A stretch of 61,656 nt of DNA from an uncultured Frankiales bacterium (lineage in GTDB: Bacteria > Actinomycetota > Actinomycetes > Mycobacteriales > SCTD01), in assembly GCA_946479905.1 (NCBI GenBank), contig CAMLIA010000004.1, forward strand, positions 1 through 61,656. Reading direction: 5' to 3'. The notes beneath the pieces are model-generated. The model was not told where the DNA came from. It did no database searches and saw only the letters and a program-made list of their open reading frames with translations. The translations under genes and the position numbers were made by a program. Positions 50,444 to 61,642 of this stretch are shown here, piece after piece (within the stretch, counting starts at the first letter, position 1; every line of letters begins with the position of its first letter).

Positions 50444-52382
50444 CAGACCTCCACCTTGACGACCTTGCGGAGCCAGATGGCCCCTACCAGGATCTCGATG
50501 ACCCCGACGACAAGCATGAAGATGCCGATCTTGTCGGTGAAGAGCGGCTTGATGTACGTCGGTCGTACGAGCACCAGGTACAGCGCGAACACCGGCGGGA
50601 GCCCACCGAGGATGTACGCCGACAGGCGCCCCTCTGCAGACAGCACCTGCACCTGACGGCGCAGGCGCTCCCTCTCGCGCAGGGTGGCGGCCACCGTGGT
50701 CAGGACCTCGGCGAGGTTCCCGCCGACCTCCCGCTGGATGCGGATGGCCATGACGACCCACGCGAAGTCTTCGCTCTTCATGCGTTCCGCGATGCCGTCC
50801 AGCGCGTCCTCGATGGGAACGCCTAGGCGCGACTCGACCAGAGCCCTGTTGAACTCGGTGGAGATCGGCTGAGTGCCCTCACGGACGACCGAGTCGAGAG
50901 CTTGAGGCATCGAGTAGCCGGCGGACAGACCTCCGGCAATGAGCTGAAGGGTGTCGGGGAGGCCGGCGAGGAAGGCCGTCGTGCGACGACTCTCCTTGAT
51001 GACCAGGTAGAGGAAGGGACCCGCGAGACCCACCAGCAGCCCGATCAAGGTCGCGCCGAGCGCGCCCCCGCTGATCAGGTAGAGCAGCAGCGCGAGGCCG
51101 AGCGTGGTGCCGACGTGCAGGAGCAACCACTCGGCTGGACGGAGCGGGACGCCACCGGCGTCGAGCTTGCGCTCGAGCTGCGCCTCCAGCCCGCGCCGGG
51201 CCACCACCCTGCCTGCGAAGTCGACGGCTGTGCGTGCCACCGCGCTGTCGCCGTAGACGGTGGTCTCCTTCACTGCGGGAGCGTTCCCGCGGCCACTCAG
51301 GGTGTAGATGCTCAGCCGCCGACGAACGCCGCCCGACTCGCCGCTCACAGCGGCACTGGCGAACGCGACGTTGAGCACGACCAGAAGCCCGAGGAACAAG
51401 GCGGCTGCTGCGAGGTAGAGCACCCACTTGTGGTCGAGGAGCTCCGCCGACGTGTCGACGGCCTTGGGGCCGTAGTCACTGGGCCGACTGATCGAGGCAG
51501 CCGTCAGCGACGTAAACACCTGATCCGTGAGTGTCGTACCGGATGAGCTTGCCGTGACCGACACGGTGCCCGACGTCTTGTTGAAGCCCTTCGGAAGGGT
51601 CCCGGTGACGAGGACCTGCTGGGTGATGGTGCGCGCTGCCTCCTGAAAGGCGCGGGCGAGGTCGGCGGCGCCGTTGGCCTTGAGGACTGATCCCCCCGAG
51701 GCACTGGCGATCTGCGCCAGCGGCGCTGCGGAGCCGGCCTCGGCGCCCAGCGCGACCGCAGACAGCAGCACCCCACTGGACCTCACGCCGTCAATGGCAG
51801 ATGCGAGCGACGTTCGGCTGCCCTCGTCCTTGCCGTCGCTGAGGAGGAGCACCGTCCGGGCGCCACTGCGGCCCGCGGTCCGGATCGACAGCGCGGTGGC
51901 GTCGTACAGGGCGGTATTGCCAGTGGCGACGAGTCGCTGGACGGCGGACTGCACCTCGGCGTGGCTCTTGGTGGGGGGGACGACGAGCCGTGCCCCGCTC
52001 GAGAAGGTCACGAGCCCCACGCTGACGTCGGCAGGCAGCGACCCGAGGAACACCGACGCGGCGCTCTTCGCCCCAGCGAGTCGAGCGCCTTTCATCGATC
52101 CGCTGGTGTCGATCGCGATGACCGCCGTGCGCTGGACGCTCGTGCTCGCCCCGTTCACCACGGTGGCCGTCGTGGGGAGAGCTTCACCGTCCACGCTGAG
52201 GCGAGCGGTCGCAGGGTCGATCTGCCCCTCGCCGAGGTCGACTCCGGAGAAGAGAACGGAGACCGTGCCGTTGCTGCTGGTGACCTGAAGGATGCGACCA
52301 CGGCCCGCCGCGGACGCTGGGAGCTGCAAGGTGAGCACAGTCGCCACGATCAGGGTGAGCAGCGCTGCGACCCGCCCTCGGG

Positions 52383-52386
<4 letters not shown>
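50443..52386 (-). CDS. tadB: vWA domain fused to Tad pilus platform protein TadB
   Basis: 647-residue fusion, about twice the length of ordinary TadB. A signal peptide (1-27) leads to an extracellular beta region and a von Willebrand A domain (about 86-275) with the MIDAS motif DTSGS (93-97) and metal-site Asp in [12 protein letters not shown] helix near 325-345 returns to the cytoplasm, and the T2SSF part (about 440-647) has [29 protein letters not shown] and [25 protein letters not shown] overlaps the tadA stop. The vWA domain would sit outside the membrane at the pilus base. Confidence 0.92.
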
Positions 52387-53767
<1,381 letters not shown>

Positions 53768-53771
<4 letters not shown>

Positions 53772-54985
53772 GCGTGCTTGGCCCTTCGTCGGAGAAGCCC
53801 GCGACGATCAGTGCGCATGGCCTCAGGGAGGTCCGTAGTGGATCGGCCGGGTACTGAAAGCGGCAGCACGTGCTGCTGAGCGAACTCCCGGATCGCCACA
53901 GAGACAGGGTGGTTCGGTTCGTCGATCACGATGGGGACGCCGCGGTTGACCGAAGCGGGGACCGCGCGGGAGGAGGGGATCTCCACCGAGATGGGGACCC
54001 TGAGCGTCTTCTCGACCTCGTTCATGACCAGTCCGACTTTGCTGTCCGAGCGGTTGAGCACGACTCGCCAACGGTCGCGCGGGTAGTTGAGCAGGTCCAG
54101 TGCCTCGAGGGAGAGCTTGAGGTTCTTCAGGGCAGGGATGTCGAGGGTGGTCAGCAGGGCGATGATGTCGGTCTCGTCGAGCGCCGCCAGCACGTGGTCG
54201 GTGAAAGCGGGCGGGCTGTCGATGACGATGAAGTCGAAGTGCCGCTTCAACACCGACAGGATGCGCGTGACCATGGCGGCGGTGATCTCCTCGGAGATCC
54301 CGGGCTCCACCGGGGCGACGATCGTGCTCAGGCCGGGGGAGTGCGCGGTGACGAGGGAGAGCACGCCCTCGTCGTCCATGGAGTCGCCCATGGGGATCGC
54401 GTCGGCGATGGTGTGGGCGGGGAAGAGCTGAAGCGCGATGGCGACGTCGCCGAACGCGAGGTCCAGGTCCACGAGGCAGACCTCGCGCTTCCCACCCTCG
54501 GCAAGGGCCGCGGCCAGGTTGGTCGCCATGGTGGTCTTCCCGCAACCGCCCTTCGCCGCGAAGACCGTGACGATGACCGCCTTGCCGCCGCCCGTGTCCG
54601 CGGCGGTGGCGTCGCCGCTCGCCGCTCGGAGCTTGACGGCGAGCTGGTGAGCGTGTCGCGCCGCATCGACGATGTCGCTCAGGTCGCGCTCGGCGACGAC
54701 CTCACGGACGCCCGACCGAAGGGCCTCCTTCAGCAGGCTTGACTCCACCCGACGTCGCACCAGGATCACGCTCACCGTGGGGCGGCTCAACCGACAGTTC
54801 TCCGCGAATGCCAGTGCGGCGTCCTTGTCGATCGTGGGACCGACCACGATGGCATCGATGTCGGGGGACTGCTCCAGGCTCCGACGAGCATGGTCAAGGC
54901 TCGGGACGACCTGGGTAGCCGCGCCGAGTGCCTGGCTCAGGTGCTGCCCTTCGGCTGCACTGGGCTCGACAACAACGGTGCTCAT
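53768..54985 (-). CDS. tadZ: Tad pilus localisation ATPase TadZ/CpaE
   Basis: 405-residue ParA/MinD-superfamily protein. Residues 1-110 are an atypical receiver domain (IDAIVVGPTIDKDAALAFAENCRLSRPTVSVILV). The ATPase has deviant Walker A AAKGGCGKTT (143-152), DLDLAFGDVAIALQL and VIDSPPAFTDHVLAALDETD. It usually marks the pole or site where the pilus is built. ATG 54985 has AGGA 9 nt upstream. The downstream tadA start overlaps its stop. Confidence 0.94.
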
Positions 54986-55006
54986 TCGAGGAGTTCCTAC
55001 CCGTCC

Positions 55007-55735
55007 TTAGGAGAAGAGGTTGCTCAGCGTCGCGCCGCCGCCCTTGCTGGTGCGCGAGGACTTGTCGAGCAGTGCGAAGTACAGCTGTCCCTTGGCGGAG
55101 GCGAAGACCACCTTCTGGGCATCGGCCTGGCTCAGAGCGAGCGTCATGATGGCTCGGGGGAGGGCCTCCGGGTTGGCAGCGCCGTTCGAGGCTGGCTGAG
55201 CGGTGCTCGGTCCCACGGCGATGACGGGGACTCTCGGCAGCAGTGTGGTCGTGCGGTCCGCAGCCGGCTGGCCCGCCGTCGCGGTGTTCATCGTGACGAA
55301 GATGGCGACCTCGGCTCCGGGCTGAACGAAGCCAGCCACCCGGGCGACGTCGGAGAGCTGAATGCTCACAGCTACCTTTCCGGGCGGGATCGGCAGGATG
55401 GAGTTGTCGCTGGCCGCGCCGAACTTGGCCCGCAGGACCTGTTCGCCCGGGAACATGGGCGCGAGGGCGACCATCGATCGGACAGGAGTGAGGTCGCTCA
55501 GAGCGCCGGCCGCGATGGAGGAGGCCGCGACGTCCTTCAGCTCGAAGTCACCGGCCTGCTCTGCAGCCGTCACGGTTGTGCCTTGGGCGATGAGCTTCTT
55601 GACGACCAGGACCTTCTGCGGCTTCTGGTCAGCGAGGGCTCGATCGTCGACGTGCGAGACGTAGGCAAAGACCAGGCCGGTGCCCAGGGCAGCGACAAGG
55701 AGTGCAACAACGAGCAGGACAGTACGTCGGCCCAT
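55007..55735 (-). CDS. cpaB: Flp pilus assembly protein CpaB/RcpC (SAF domain)
   Basis: 242-residue protein with one N-terminal helix (LLVVALLVAALGTGLVFAYV) and a SAF domain (VLVVKKLIAQGTTVTAAEQAGDFELKDV), followed by the CpaB region with IPPGKVAVSIQLSDVARVAGFVQPGAEVAIFVT. In Gram-negatives it works near the secretin; here no secretin exists, and it probably acts at the cell wall. CAGGAGAAG precedes ATG 55735. Confidence 0.92.
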   Translation of the reverse strand: MGRRTVLLVVALLVAALGTGLVFAYVSHVDDRALADQKPQKVLVVKKLIAQGTTVTAAEQAGDFELKDVAASSIAAGALSDLTPVRSMVALAPMFPGEQVLRAKFGAASDNSILPIPPGKVAVSIQLSDVARVAGFVQPGAEVAIFVTMNTATAGQPAADRTTTLLPRVPVIAVGPSTAQPASNGAANPEALPRAIMTLALSQADAQKVVFASAKGQLYFALLDKSSRTSKGGGATLSNLFS

Positions 55736-55773
55736 GGATCAGCTTCTCCTGGAGTGTGGGAGGTGGTGCGGGG

Positions 55774-57060
55774 TCACTTCACGAGCACCGGCACGCGGGT
55801 CCCGCCGCCGAGGTAGATCGACGTCTCGCCGGTGTCGGCCGCCACGGCCGGCAGCGCATCGAGACTGAAGGCATAGCCCTGAAGCTGCGTGATCTGACCG
55901 CTGGTGGCCTGTGGGCACGCACCGGTTTGGGTCCCATCGCCGAAGCATTCAAGGTAGAAGCCTCGGAAGTCCACGATGGGGTAGTAGCCGTTCTGCGGGT
56001 GGTCGACCGAGTTGATCACCGGAACGAAGAAGAAGTTGGGCGAATCGACGATGTCCTGGGAGATCGCCCCAGCAGGGAGGGTGCCCGCAGCGGCCTGAGC
56101 GAGGTTCCCTGCGGTGAGGAAGGTCAGGAAGCTGTCGTTGTCGATCGTGCAGCCGCCGTAGCTCATCGTGGCTGCTCCTGCGCGGACGCGCGTCAAGCGG
56201 CCGTCACACGCGTTGTTCGTGCTCTCGATCAAGCCGTCGGTGATGGCAGCGGCCTTGTTGCCGTTGTCGATGTCGAGGCAGTTTGCGCCCTCGACAGGGG
56301 TTGCGCCTGTGGGGTCGATGATGGGCGCGGCAGGAGTGGTGTTAGGGATGTCCTTGCACTCGGTGCCTGGGGCAATCGTCGGTGAGGGCGCGGAGTCAGG
56401 CCATGGCGCGAACTGGATGTCCGAGTGGTCAATGCCCTTGTTGATGTTCAGTTCGAGTCGTGTGTTGCTCTGGGTCACGCCTGTACGGGGGATGTCGAGG
56501 AAGCCGAAGTCGCCGAGGTTCGTATCTCCACATGTCCCGTCGGTATGCGAGGAGGTCTTTACGGTGACGAAGCCGGTCGTCCTGCAGAGCGTCAGTCCGA
56601 AGGGAAGTATCCGACCTGGAGACCTCACCTCAACCGTGGCCCCGGCCGCTGTGTATCCCTTGCTGTAGCCGAATACCGCAGCCAGACCCAGGTTCACCTG
56701 CTGATCGGGCACCTTCACGTCGATGTTCAGGCCCTTGTTGTAGATCTTGATCGTCTTGCCGTCGCTCGTCCCCGTCGTTGTGCAGGTGGTCGGGCTGATG
56801 CCGTATCCGCCCCCACCTGGCTTGTTCTTGTCCAAGTAGCTGAGCGCATCGATGCACGCCTGAAGCGGTGCATTGGGCAGGTCTTGACCGCCGGCGAGGG
56901 CGGCGAGATCGGCTGTCCGTTGGGATTCCCTGCGCACCGAGTACAACTGGCCGATGTCGACAGCGAGGGCGCCGATGCCGATGAGCAGGACCGAGGACAG
57001 CGCCACGACGATGGCCACTGCCCCTTGCTCGCGGTCGTGGAACCTGCGGCTCATCAGCAT
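55774..57060 (-). CDS. tadG: TadG-like pilus-associated protein
   Basis: 428-residue protein. The N-terminal prepilin-like segment REQGAVAIVVALSSVLLIGIGALAVDIGQLYSVRRESQRTADLAALAGGQDL is the TadG/TadE signature. The large C-terminal part lies outside, has many Cys and is rich in Asn/Thr/Gly. ATG 57060 is chosen over ATG 57054 because GGGAGAG is 8 nt upstream; it overlaps the tadE stop by 7 bases. It is thought to anchor or terminate the pilus. Confidence 0.9.
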   Translation of the reverse strand: MLMSRRFHDREQGAVAIVVALSSVLLIGIGALAVDIGQLYSVRRESQRTADLAALAGGQDLPNAPLQACIDALSYLDKNKPGGGGYGISPTTCTTTGTSDGKTIKIYNKGLNIDVKVPDQQVNLGLAAVFGYSKGYTAAGATVEVRSPGRILPFGLTLCRTTGFVTVKTSSHTDGTCGDTNLGDFGFLDIPRTGVTQSNTRLELNINKGIDHSDIQFAPWPDSAPSPTIAPGTECKDIPNTTPAAPIIDPTGATPVEGANCLDIDNGNKAAAITDGLIESTNNACDGRLTRVRAGAATMSYGGCTIDNDSFLTFLTAGNLAQAAAGTLPAGAISQDIVDSPNFFFVPVINSVDHPQNGYYPIVDFRGFYLECFGDGTQTGACPQATSGQITQLQGYAFSLDALPAVAADTGETSIYLGGGTRVPVLVK

Positions 57061-57464
57061 GACGACGGCTCTCCCGTCAGAATCCGCTCGACACGGGCGG
57101 TCCCCGTCTGGGTCGCGTCACCTGAGATGAAGGGCACGAAAGGGAAGCCGAAGCGGGTTGGGGTGTAGGTAATGGAGACCGTGACGCTGTTTCCCGCAGA
57201 CGGACTCGGGCTGAACGTGACCTTGTAGGACTTGAGGGTCACACCGGTGGTCCGCGAGTCCAGACCGGACTTGAAGCTGGCGCACGACGAGAACCCGACA
57301 GCCGCCAGGCGAGCACCCTCGCGTGCAGAGGCCGTCGCGGACTGAGACTGGAAGAAGTAGTAGCCGTACTGGACGATGCCGAAGAGCAGGGTCAGCAGGA
57401 GCGTCGAGACGAGCGCGAACTCGACGGCGGCCGCGCCGTCGTCATCCGTGCGCCTGGCCCGCAT
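57054..57464 (-). CDS. tadE: TadE-like pseudopilin
   Basis: 136-residue minor pseudopilin. The processing motif is DDG-AAAVEFALV (Glu at +5), followed by LLTLLFGIVQYGYYFFQSQSATASAREGARLAAVG. Two Cys occur, in SSCASF and at the very C-terminus. AGGAAGGGGG precedes ATG 57464. It is the first gene of the eight-gene tad operon. The region 57465-57612 should hold the operon promoter; I found no convincing -35/-10 pair. Confidence 0.92.
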   Translation of the reverse strand: MRARRTDDDGAAAVEFALVSTLLLTLLFGIVQYGYYFFQSQSATASAREGARLAAVGFSSCASFKSGLDSRTTGVTLKSYKVTFSPSPSAGNSVTVSITYTPTRFGFPFVPFISGDATQTGTARVERILTGEPSSC

Positions 57465-57612
57465 CCCCGCCCCCTTCCTGCTATGTGCCCGAACTCGTCC
57501 CCATCAGCGCGGGGTGGGAGCTGGGTGATCACCTCGCGAGCCACACCATAGGCCCGCCTGGCTGGTTCTGTGCGCTCTTGGTCGGACTGCGGTCAAGAAC
57601 CTGTCGGTGACC

Positions 57613-59112
57613 TCATCCGGACGCAACGACCGAGATCACCCGGGCTCGCACCGCTGGAACCCCGAACGCCCGGAATGTCCGCTCGAGAGACCGAAGCGCC
57701 CACAGGACGACGAGGACGCCGATGGCGGGTCCGGCGAGGACGGAGCCGCTCTCAGCGGCCCCGACGAAGAGGGTCCCGACGAGCGTCGTCGACAGGGCCA
57801 GTCGCAGCGAGTACACCGCCATCGTCGCTGGCGGCGCCGGCGCGTCGCGTGGCCCGCGGAGGTCTGCTCGGTGCGGACGCTCGACCGACAGCCGAAGGCA
57901 GGTGGCGACGACGAGGCAGCTGAGCGCCACGGCGCTGCTGAGCAGGGCGGTCAGGTCGGCGGCTGCGGGCGATCCGTGCGCACGGAGTGCACCTACCGTC
58001 ACGGCGAGTAGGGATGTCAGCAGACAGGTCTCACCGGTCACGAGGGCCTTGGCGACGGCACTGTCCCGCGCCGCGTGGGGCAGCGAGGAGAGCCACACGC
58101 CACCTTGGGCGTCGAGGCAGAAGGCGTTCACGCCGAACAGCAGGCCCGCGCCGGCCGCCACGAGGCCGGGCAGCAGGGCCAGCGACGACCACTCGACGCG
58201 CACGCTCGCCGCCACGGCCCCGGGCAGAACGCCGAGCACGAGCAGGCCGCGGCGCAGCGGTGCGGACCGCCAGACGCTTGCCCGATCAGTACGGAGCAGC
58301 GCACTGAGGTCGCTTCCCGGGAGCGGACGGCGGTGCTGCCTGCGAGCGAACGACACCCTGGCGTTGTCCGAGGGCCGCCGCAGTGCCCACGCGGTGGCGC
58401 GGGCACCGAGCACGAGGGCTCCCGCCGTGCCAAGGACCAGCCCGAGCGTCAGAGCCAGCCACGAGTGCCAACGGCCTTGCGACACCTGCGCGACAGCGAT
58501 GGACACCCGAGTCGTCGGTGAGTGGTCGAGAAGTGACACACCGTGCCCGCTCAGCACAGTCGCGATCAGGCCGACGAAGCCTGCCCCGCCGATGCCGCGG
58601 GCGACCGCGCGGCCCGCTCGTCGCTGACGAAGGCCGGCGACGAACCAGCCCAGCGCCTGGCCGGCGGTCGTGGTCAAGGCGATGTAGGCGAGCGCCGTGA
58701 GCTGACCCAGGACGGAGAGGGCGGTTCGGTCGGACACGAACGACGTCGCCGTGGCCAGGGCGACGACCTGCGTCGCCCACGCGAGGTTGAGCGGAGCGGA
58801 CGCCAGGGACCCCAGGAACACCGTCCCGGGTCGGATCGGGTAGGCGAGCAGCTGATCATCGGGGAACAGCTCGGCGCCGCCGCCGTTCGACAACGGGGCC
58901 AGCACGGTCAGCACGGCGAACCCGAGGTAGAGCGACGGCGTCAGCAGCAGGATGTTGAAGGACAGGTCCGCATCCCGGGCGACCTGTCCGGCCGCGCCCC
59001 CGGCGATGACGAGCAGCGGCAGGACGAGCGCGAGCAGCAGCAACCCTCGGCGTACGCGCCGGTCGCGGATCATCTGCCAGCGCAGGGCGACGAGCGCCCT
59101 CAGCTGGCGCAC
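57613..59112 (-). CDS. ABC exporter-type permease, copy 2 of a paralogous pair
   Basis: 499-residue multispanning protein, paralogue of 36786-38291. Shared landmarks are RALVALRW at the start, AELFPDDQLLAYPIRPGT, LLRTDRASVWRSAPLRRG, FCLDAQGGVWLSSLPH and RPHRADLRGPRDAPAPP. It lacks an adjacent ATPase gene; it is 3 nt behind the fadD gene instead. It may use the ATPase from 38288 or one elsewhere. Length and helix pattern are intact, with no sign of decay. Confidence 0.82.
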   Translation of the reverse strand: MRQLRALVALRWQMIRDRRVRRGLLLLALVLPLLVIAGGAAGQVARDADLSFNILLLTPSLYLGFAVLTVLAPLSNGGGAELFPDDQLLAYPIRPGTVFLGSLASAPLNLAWATQVVALATATSFVSDRTALSVLGQLTALAYIALTTTAGQALGWFVAGLRQRRAGRAVARGIGGAGFVGLIATVLSGHGVSLLDHSPTTRVSIAVAQVSQGRWHSWLALTLGLVLGTAGALVLGARATAWALRRPSDNARVSFARRQHRRPLPGSDLSALLRTDRASVWRSAPLRRGLLVLGVLPGAVAASVRVEWSSLALLPGLVAAGAGLLFGVNAFCLDAQGGVWLSSLPHAARDSAVAKALVTGETCLLTSLLAVTVGALRAHGSPAAADLTALLSSAVALSCLVVATCLRLSVERPHRADLRGPRDAPAPPATMAVYSLRLALSTTLVGTLFVGAAESGSVLAGPAIGVLVVLWALRSLERTFRAFGVPAVRARVISVVASG

Positions 59113-59115
59113 GGA

Positions 59116-60912
59116 TCAGTCCTTCGGACCACCGGCGTAGAGGGCGTCCACGTCGGCGGCGAACTCCTTCATCACGACGGCGCGCTTGAGCTTGAGCGAC
59201 GGGGTGAGCTGGCCGCCCTCCTCGGTCCAGTCGACCGGAAGGATCGTGAACTTGCGGATCGCCTCGGCCTTCGACACGGCCTTGTTGGCTTCGTCGACGG
59301 CGCCCTGGATCTCGGCGCGCAGGTCAGGGTCGTCGACGAGCGAGGCGACGTCGCCGCTCTTGCCGTGAGAGGACGCCCAGGGACCGATGGCCTCCTGGTC
59401 GATGGTGACCAGGCAGGCGATGAAGGGCTGCTGGTCGCCGACGACCATGCACTGGCTGACGAGCGGGTGGGCGCGCAGCCGGTCCTCGAGCACAGCGGGG
59501 GCGACGTTCTTGCCGCCGGCGGTGACGATGAGCTCCTTCTTGCGCCCGGTGATCTTGAGGAACCCGTCCTCATCGATCTCGCCGATGTCGCCGGTGTGGA
59601 ACCAGTTGTCCGACAGCGCCTCCCCGGTGGCCTGGGCGTTGTGCCAGTAACCACCCATGACGTGCTCGCCGCTCATGAGGATCTCGCCGTCGTCGGCGAT
59701 CCGGACCGAGCAACCGGGGGAGGGCCGGCCGACGGTGCCGATCTTGATGTGGGCCGGGGTGTTCACCGAACCGGCCGCGGTGGTCTCGGTGAGTCCGTAG
59801 CCCTCGAGGATCGTGACGCCGATGCCGCGGAAGAAGTGGCCGAGCCGGGCGCCGAGCGGGGCGCCGCCGGAGACGGCCCACGCGACCTTGCCGCCCATCG
59901 CGGCGCGCAGCTTGGAGTAGACGAGCTTGTCGAACAGCCCGTGCTGCACCTTCAGCGGCAGCCCGACCGAGCCCCTGTCGAGGGCCTCGGAGTAGGAGAT
60001 GGCGACCTTCTCGGCGGCGTCGAAGATCTTGCCCTTGCCGTCGGCGTGCGCCTTCTGCTTGGCGGTGTTGTAGACCTTCTCGAACACGCGCGGCACCGAC
60101 AGGATGAAGGTCGGCTGGAAGGTCGCGAAGTCGGCGAGCAGGTTCTTGATGTCGGCGGTGTGGCCCATCCGGGCGCCGGTCTCGACGCTCGCGACCTGGA
60201 TGAGGCGGGCGAACACGTGCGCGAGCGGCAGGAAGAGCAGCGTGGAGCCCTCGCTGTTGAACAGCTCGGGGAGCACGGCACCGGCTGACCGGCCCGTGCC
60301 GAGCAGGTTGCCGTGGCTGAGCTCGACGCCCTTGGGTCGTCCCGTCGTCCCGCTCGTGTAGATGATCGTCGCGAGCGAGGACGTGCTGAGCGTGGCGCGG
60401 CGCGCCTCGAGCTCGCTGTCCGGGACCTCACGACCGGCAGCCGCGAGTTCCTCGAGGCCGCCGGCGTCGATCTGCCAGGAGGACTTCAGGTCCGGGAGCT
60501 GGCTGTTGACCGTGTCGAAGGTGCTCTGGTGGGCGGCGCTCTCCAGGATGACGGCGACGGCGCCCGAGTCGCCGAGGTTCCACTGCACCTGCTCGGCGGA
60601 GCTCGTCTCGTAGATCGGGACGGTCACGGCGCCGGCGGTCCAGATCGCGTAGTCGCAGAGCGTCCACTCGTACCGCGTCTTGCTCATCAGGCCGACGCGG
60701 TCGCCCGCTTTGACCCCCTTCGCGATGAGTCCCGCGGCGAGCGCGCGCACCTCGGTGGCGAACTCCTTGGCGGTCACCGGCGCCCAGCGCCCGTCGACCT
60801 TCCGGGTGAAGACGACGTCGTCCGGGCCGGTCTCCGCATGGCGGGCGACCGCGTCCGTCAGGCAGTCCTTGTCGTCGACCTCGATGACCTGGGGGGTGGA
60901 GTACTCGCGCAC
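59116..60912 (-). CDS. fadD: Long-chain fatty-acyl-CoA synthetase
   Basis: 598-residue adenylate-forming enzyme. The AMP-binding P-loop YTSGTTGRPKG is at 185-195, followed by EGYGLTETTAAGSVNTP, the hinge motif GDIGEIDEDGFLKITGRKKELIVTAGGKNV, and the catalytic Lys region near the end (GQLTPSLKLKR). The layout is that of FadD15-like enzymes (M. tuberculosis Rv2187), which resume the core gene order after the accessory block. GTG 60912 has AGGAGA 9 nt upstream. It is coupled to the permease gene 3 nt downstream. Confidence 0.94.
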   Translation of the reverse strand: MREYSTPQVIEVDDKDCLTDAVARHAETGPDDVVFTRKVDGRWAPVTAKEFATEVRALAAGLIAKGVKAGDRVGLMSKTRYEWTLCDYAIWTAGAVTVPIYETSSAEQVQWNLGDSGAVAVILESAAHQSTFDTVNSQLPDLKSSWQIDAGGLEELAAAGREVPDSELEARRATLSTSSLATIIYTSGTTGRPKGVELSHGNLLGTGRSAGAVLPELFNSEGSTLLFLPLAHVFARLIQVASVETGARMGHTADIKNLLADFATFQPTFILSVPRVFEKVYNTAKQKAHADGKGKIFDAAEKVAISYSEALDRGSVGLPLKVQHGLFDKLVYSKLRAAMGGKVAWAVSGGAPLGARLGHFFRGIGVTILEGYGLTETTAAGSVNTPAHIKIGTVGRPSPGCSVRIADDGEILMSGEHVMGGYWHNAQATGEALSDNWFHTGDIGEIDEDGFLKITGRKKELIVTAGGKNVAPAVLEDRLRAHPLVSQCMVVGDQQPFIACLVTIDQEAIGPWASSHGKSGDVASLVDDPDLRAEIQGAVDEANKAVSKAEAIRKFTILPVDWTEEGGQLTPSLKLKRAVVMKEFAADVDALYAGGPKD

Positions 60913-60955
60913 CGGTGATCTCCTGGTGTCTGGAACCTCCCTGCAACCTACCGCC

Positions 60956-61633
60956 GTGAGGCGTCTCACTCACCTGCTCGGGGTCAAGGGCACTGGGCCA
61001 TCTGCCGAGACGCAGAGTGTGGGACCTGAACTGACCGCGTCCGTGAGGCGCACGGCGTGCCCGTCGTGCGGGGCCTCCGTGCGCGCTGAGGCGACCTTCT
61101 GCGGCCAGTGCTACGCGGACTTCCGCCCACCGCCGCCCCCGCCTGCGCCCATCGTGTCCGCTCCGCTGACGCCTCCACCGAACGCTGCCTACGGCCCGCC
61201 CGCTGCCGATCCGCTCACCGCCCCGCTGCTCGACGTCGTGCTGCCGGCCGGCGCGGTGCCGGTCCAGGGCCCGTCTCCAGCCGCGCCCGTGGCGGCTCAG
61301 CCGACCAAGCTGCCGACCTGGCCGTGCACCCGCTGCCAGGCCGTCAATGAGCTCACCGCCATGGTGTGCCACGTCTGCTCGGCCCCGTTCCTCGCCCAGG
61401 TGGCCGAGGAGACCAAGGTGACCGTCGTCCTGCCGCTGGTCGGCGACATCAGCCGCCTCGGCAGGGGGCAGCGCGCCGCGATCGCCTTCGGTGCCATCCT
61501 GGCGCTGCTCGTGCCGCTCGCCCTGATCACGCTGCTGCTCACCAAGGCCCCGCCGTCGAGCGGCGGCGGCAGCCACACCCCGATCACCTCGACGAGCACC
61601 ACCGTCGACGTCCAGCCGACCCCCGGGAACTAG
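60956..61633 (+). CDS. Zinc-ribbon membrane protein with Pro-rich linker
   Basis: 225-residue protein. Two zinc-ribbon halves occur, CPSCG with CGQC (about residues 35-55) and CTRC with CHVC (about 125-143), separated by a Pro/Ala linker (PPPPPPAP). One membrane helix near 175-200 (AIAFGAILALLVPLALITLLLT) precedes a Ser/Thr-rich outer tail. GTG 60956 follows CAACCT by 6 nt, a near-match to the leaderless element; GTG 61043 (VRRTACPSCG) is a plausible alternative. Cytoplasmic sensor with membrane anchor is inferred. Confidence 0.72.
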   Translation: MRRLTHLLGVKGTGPSAETQSVGPELTASVRRTACPSCGASVRAEATFCGQCYADFRPPPPPPAPIVSAPLTPPPNAAYGPPAADPLTAPLLDVVLPAGAVPVQGPSPAAPVAAQPTKLPTWPCTRCQAVNELTAMVCHVCSAPFLAQVAEETKVTVVLPLVGDISRLGRGQRAAIAFGAILALLVPLALITLLLTKAPPSSGGGSHTPITSTSTTVDVQPTPGN

Positions 61634-61636
61634 CCT
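61631..61636 (+). promoter_or_regulatory. -10 element of a leaderless promoter
   Basis: TAGCCT, 6 nt before GTG 61643. Its first three bases are the stop codon of the zinc-ribbon gene. Confidence 0.5.
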
Positions 61637-61642
61637 CGGGGC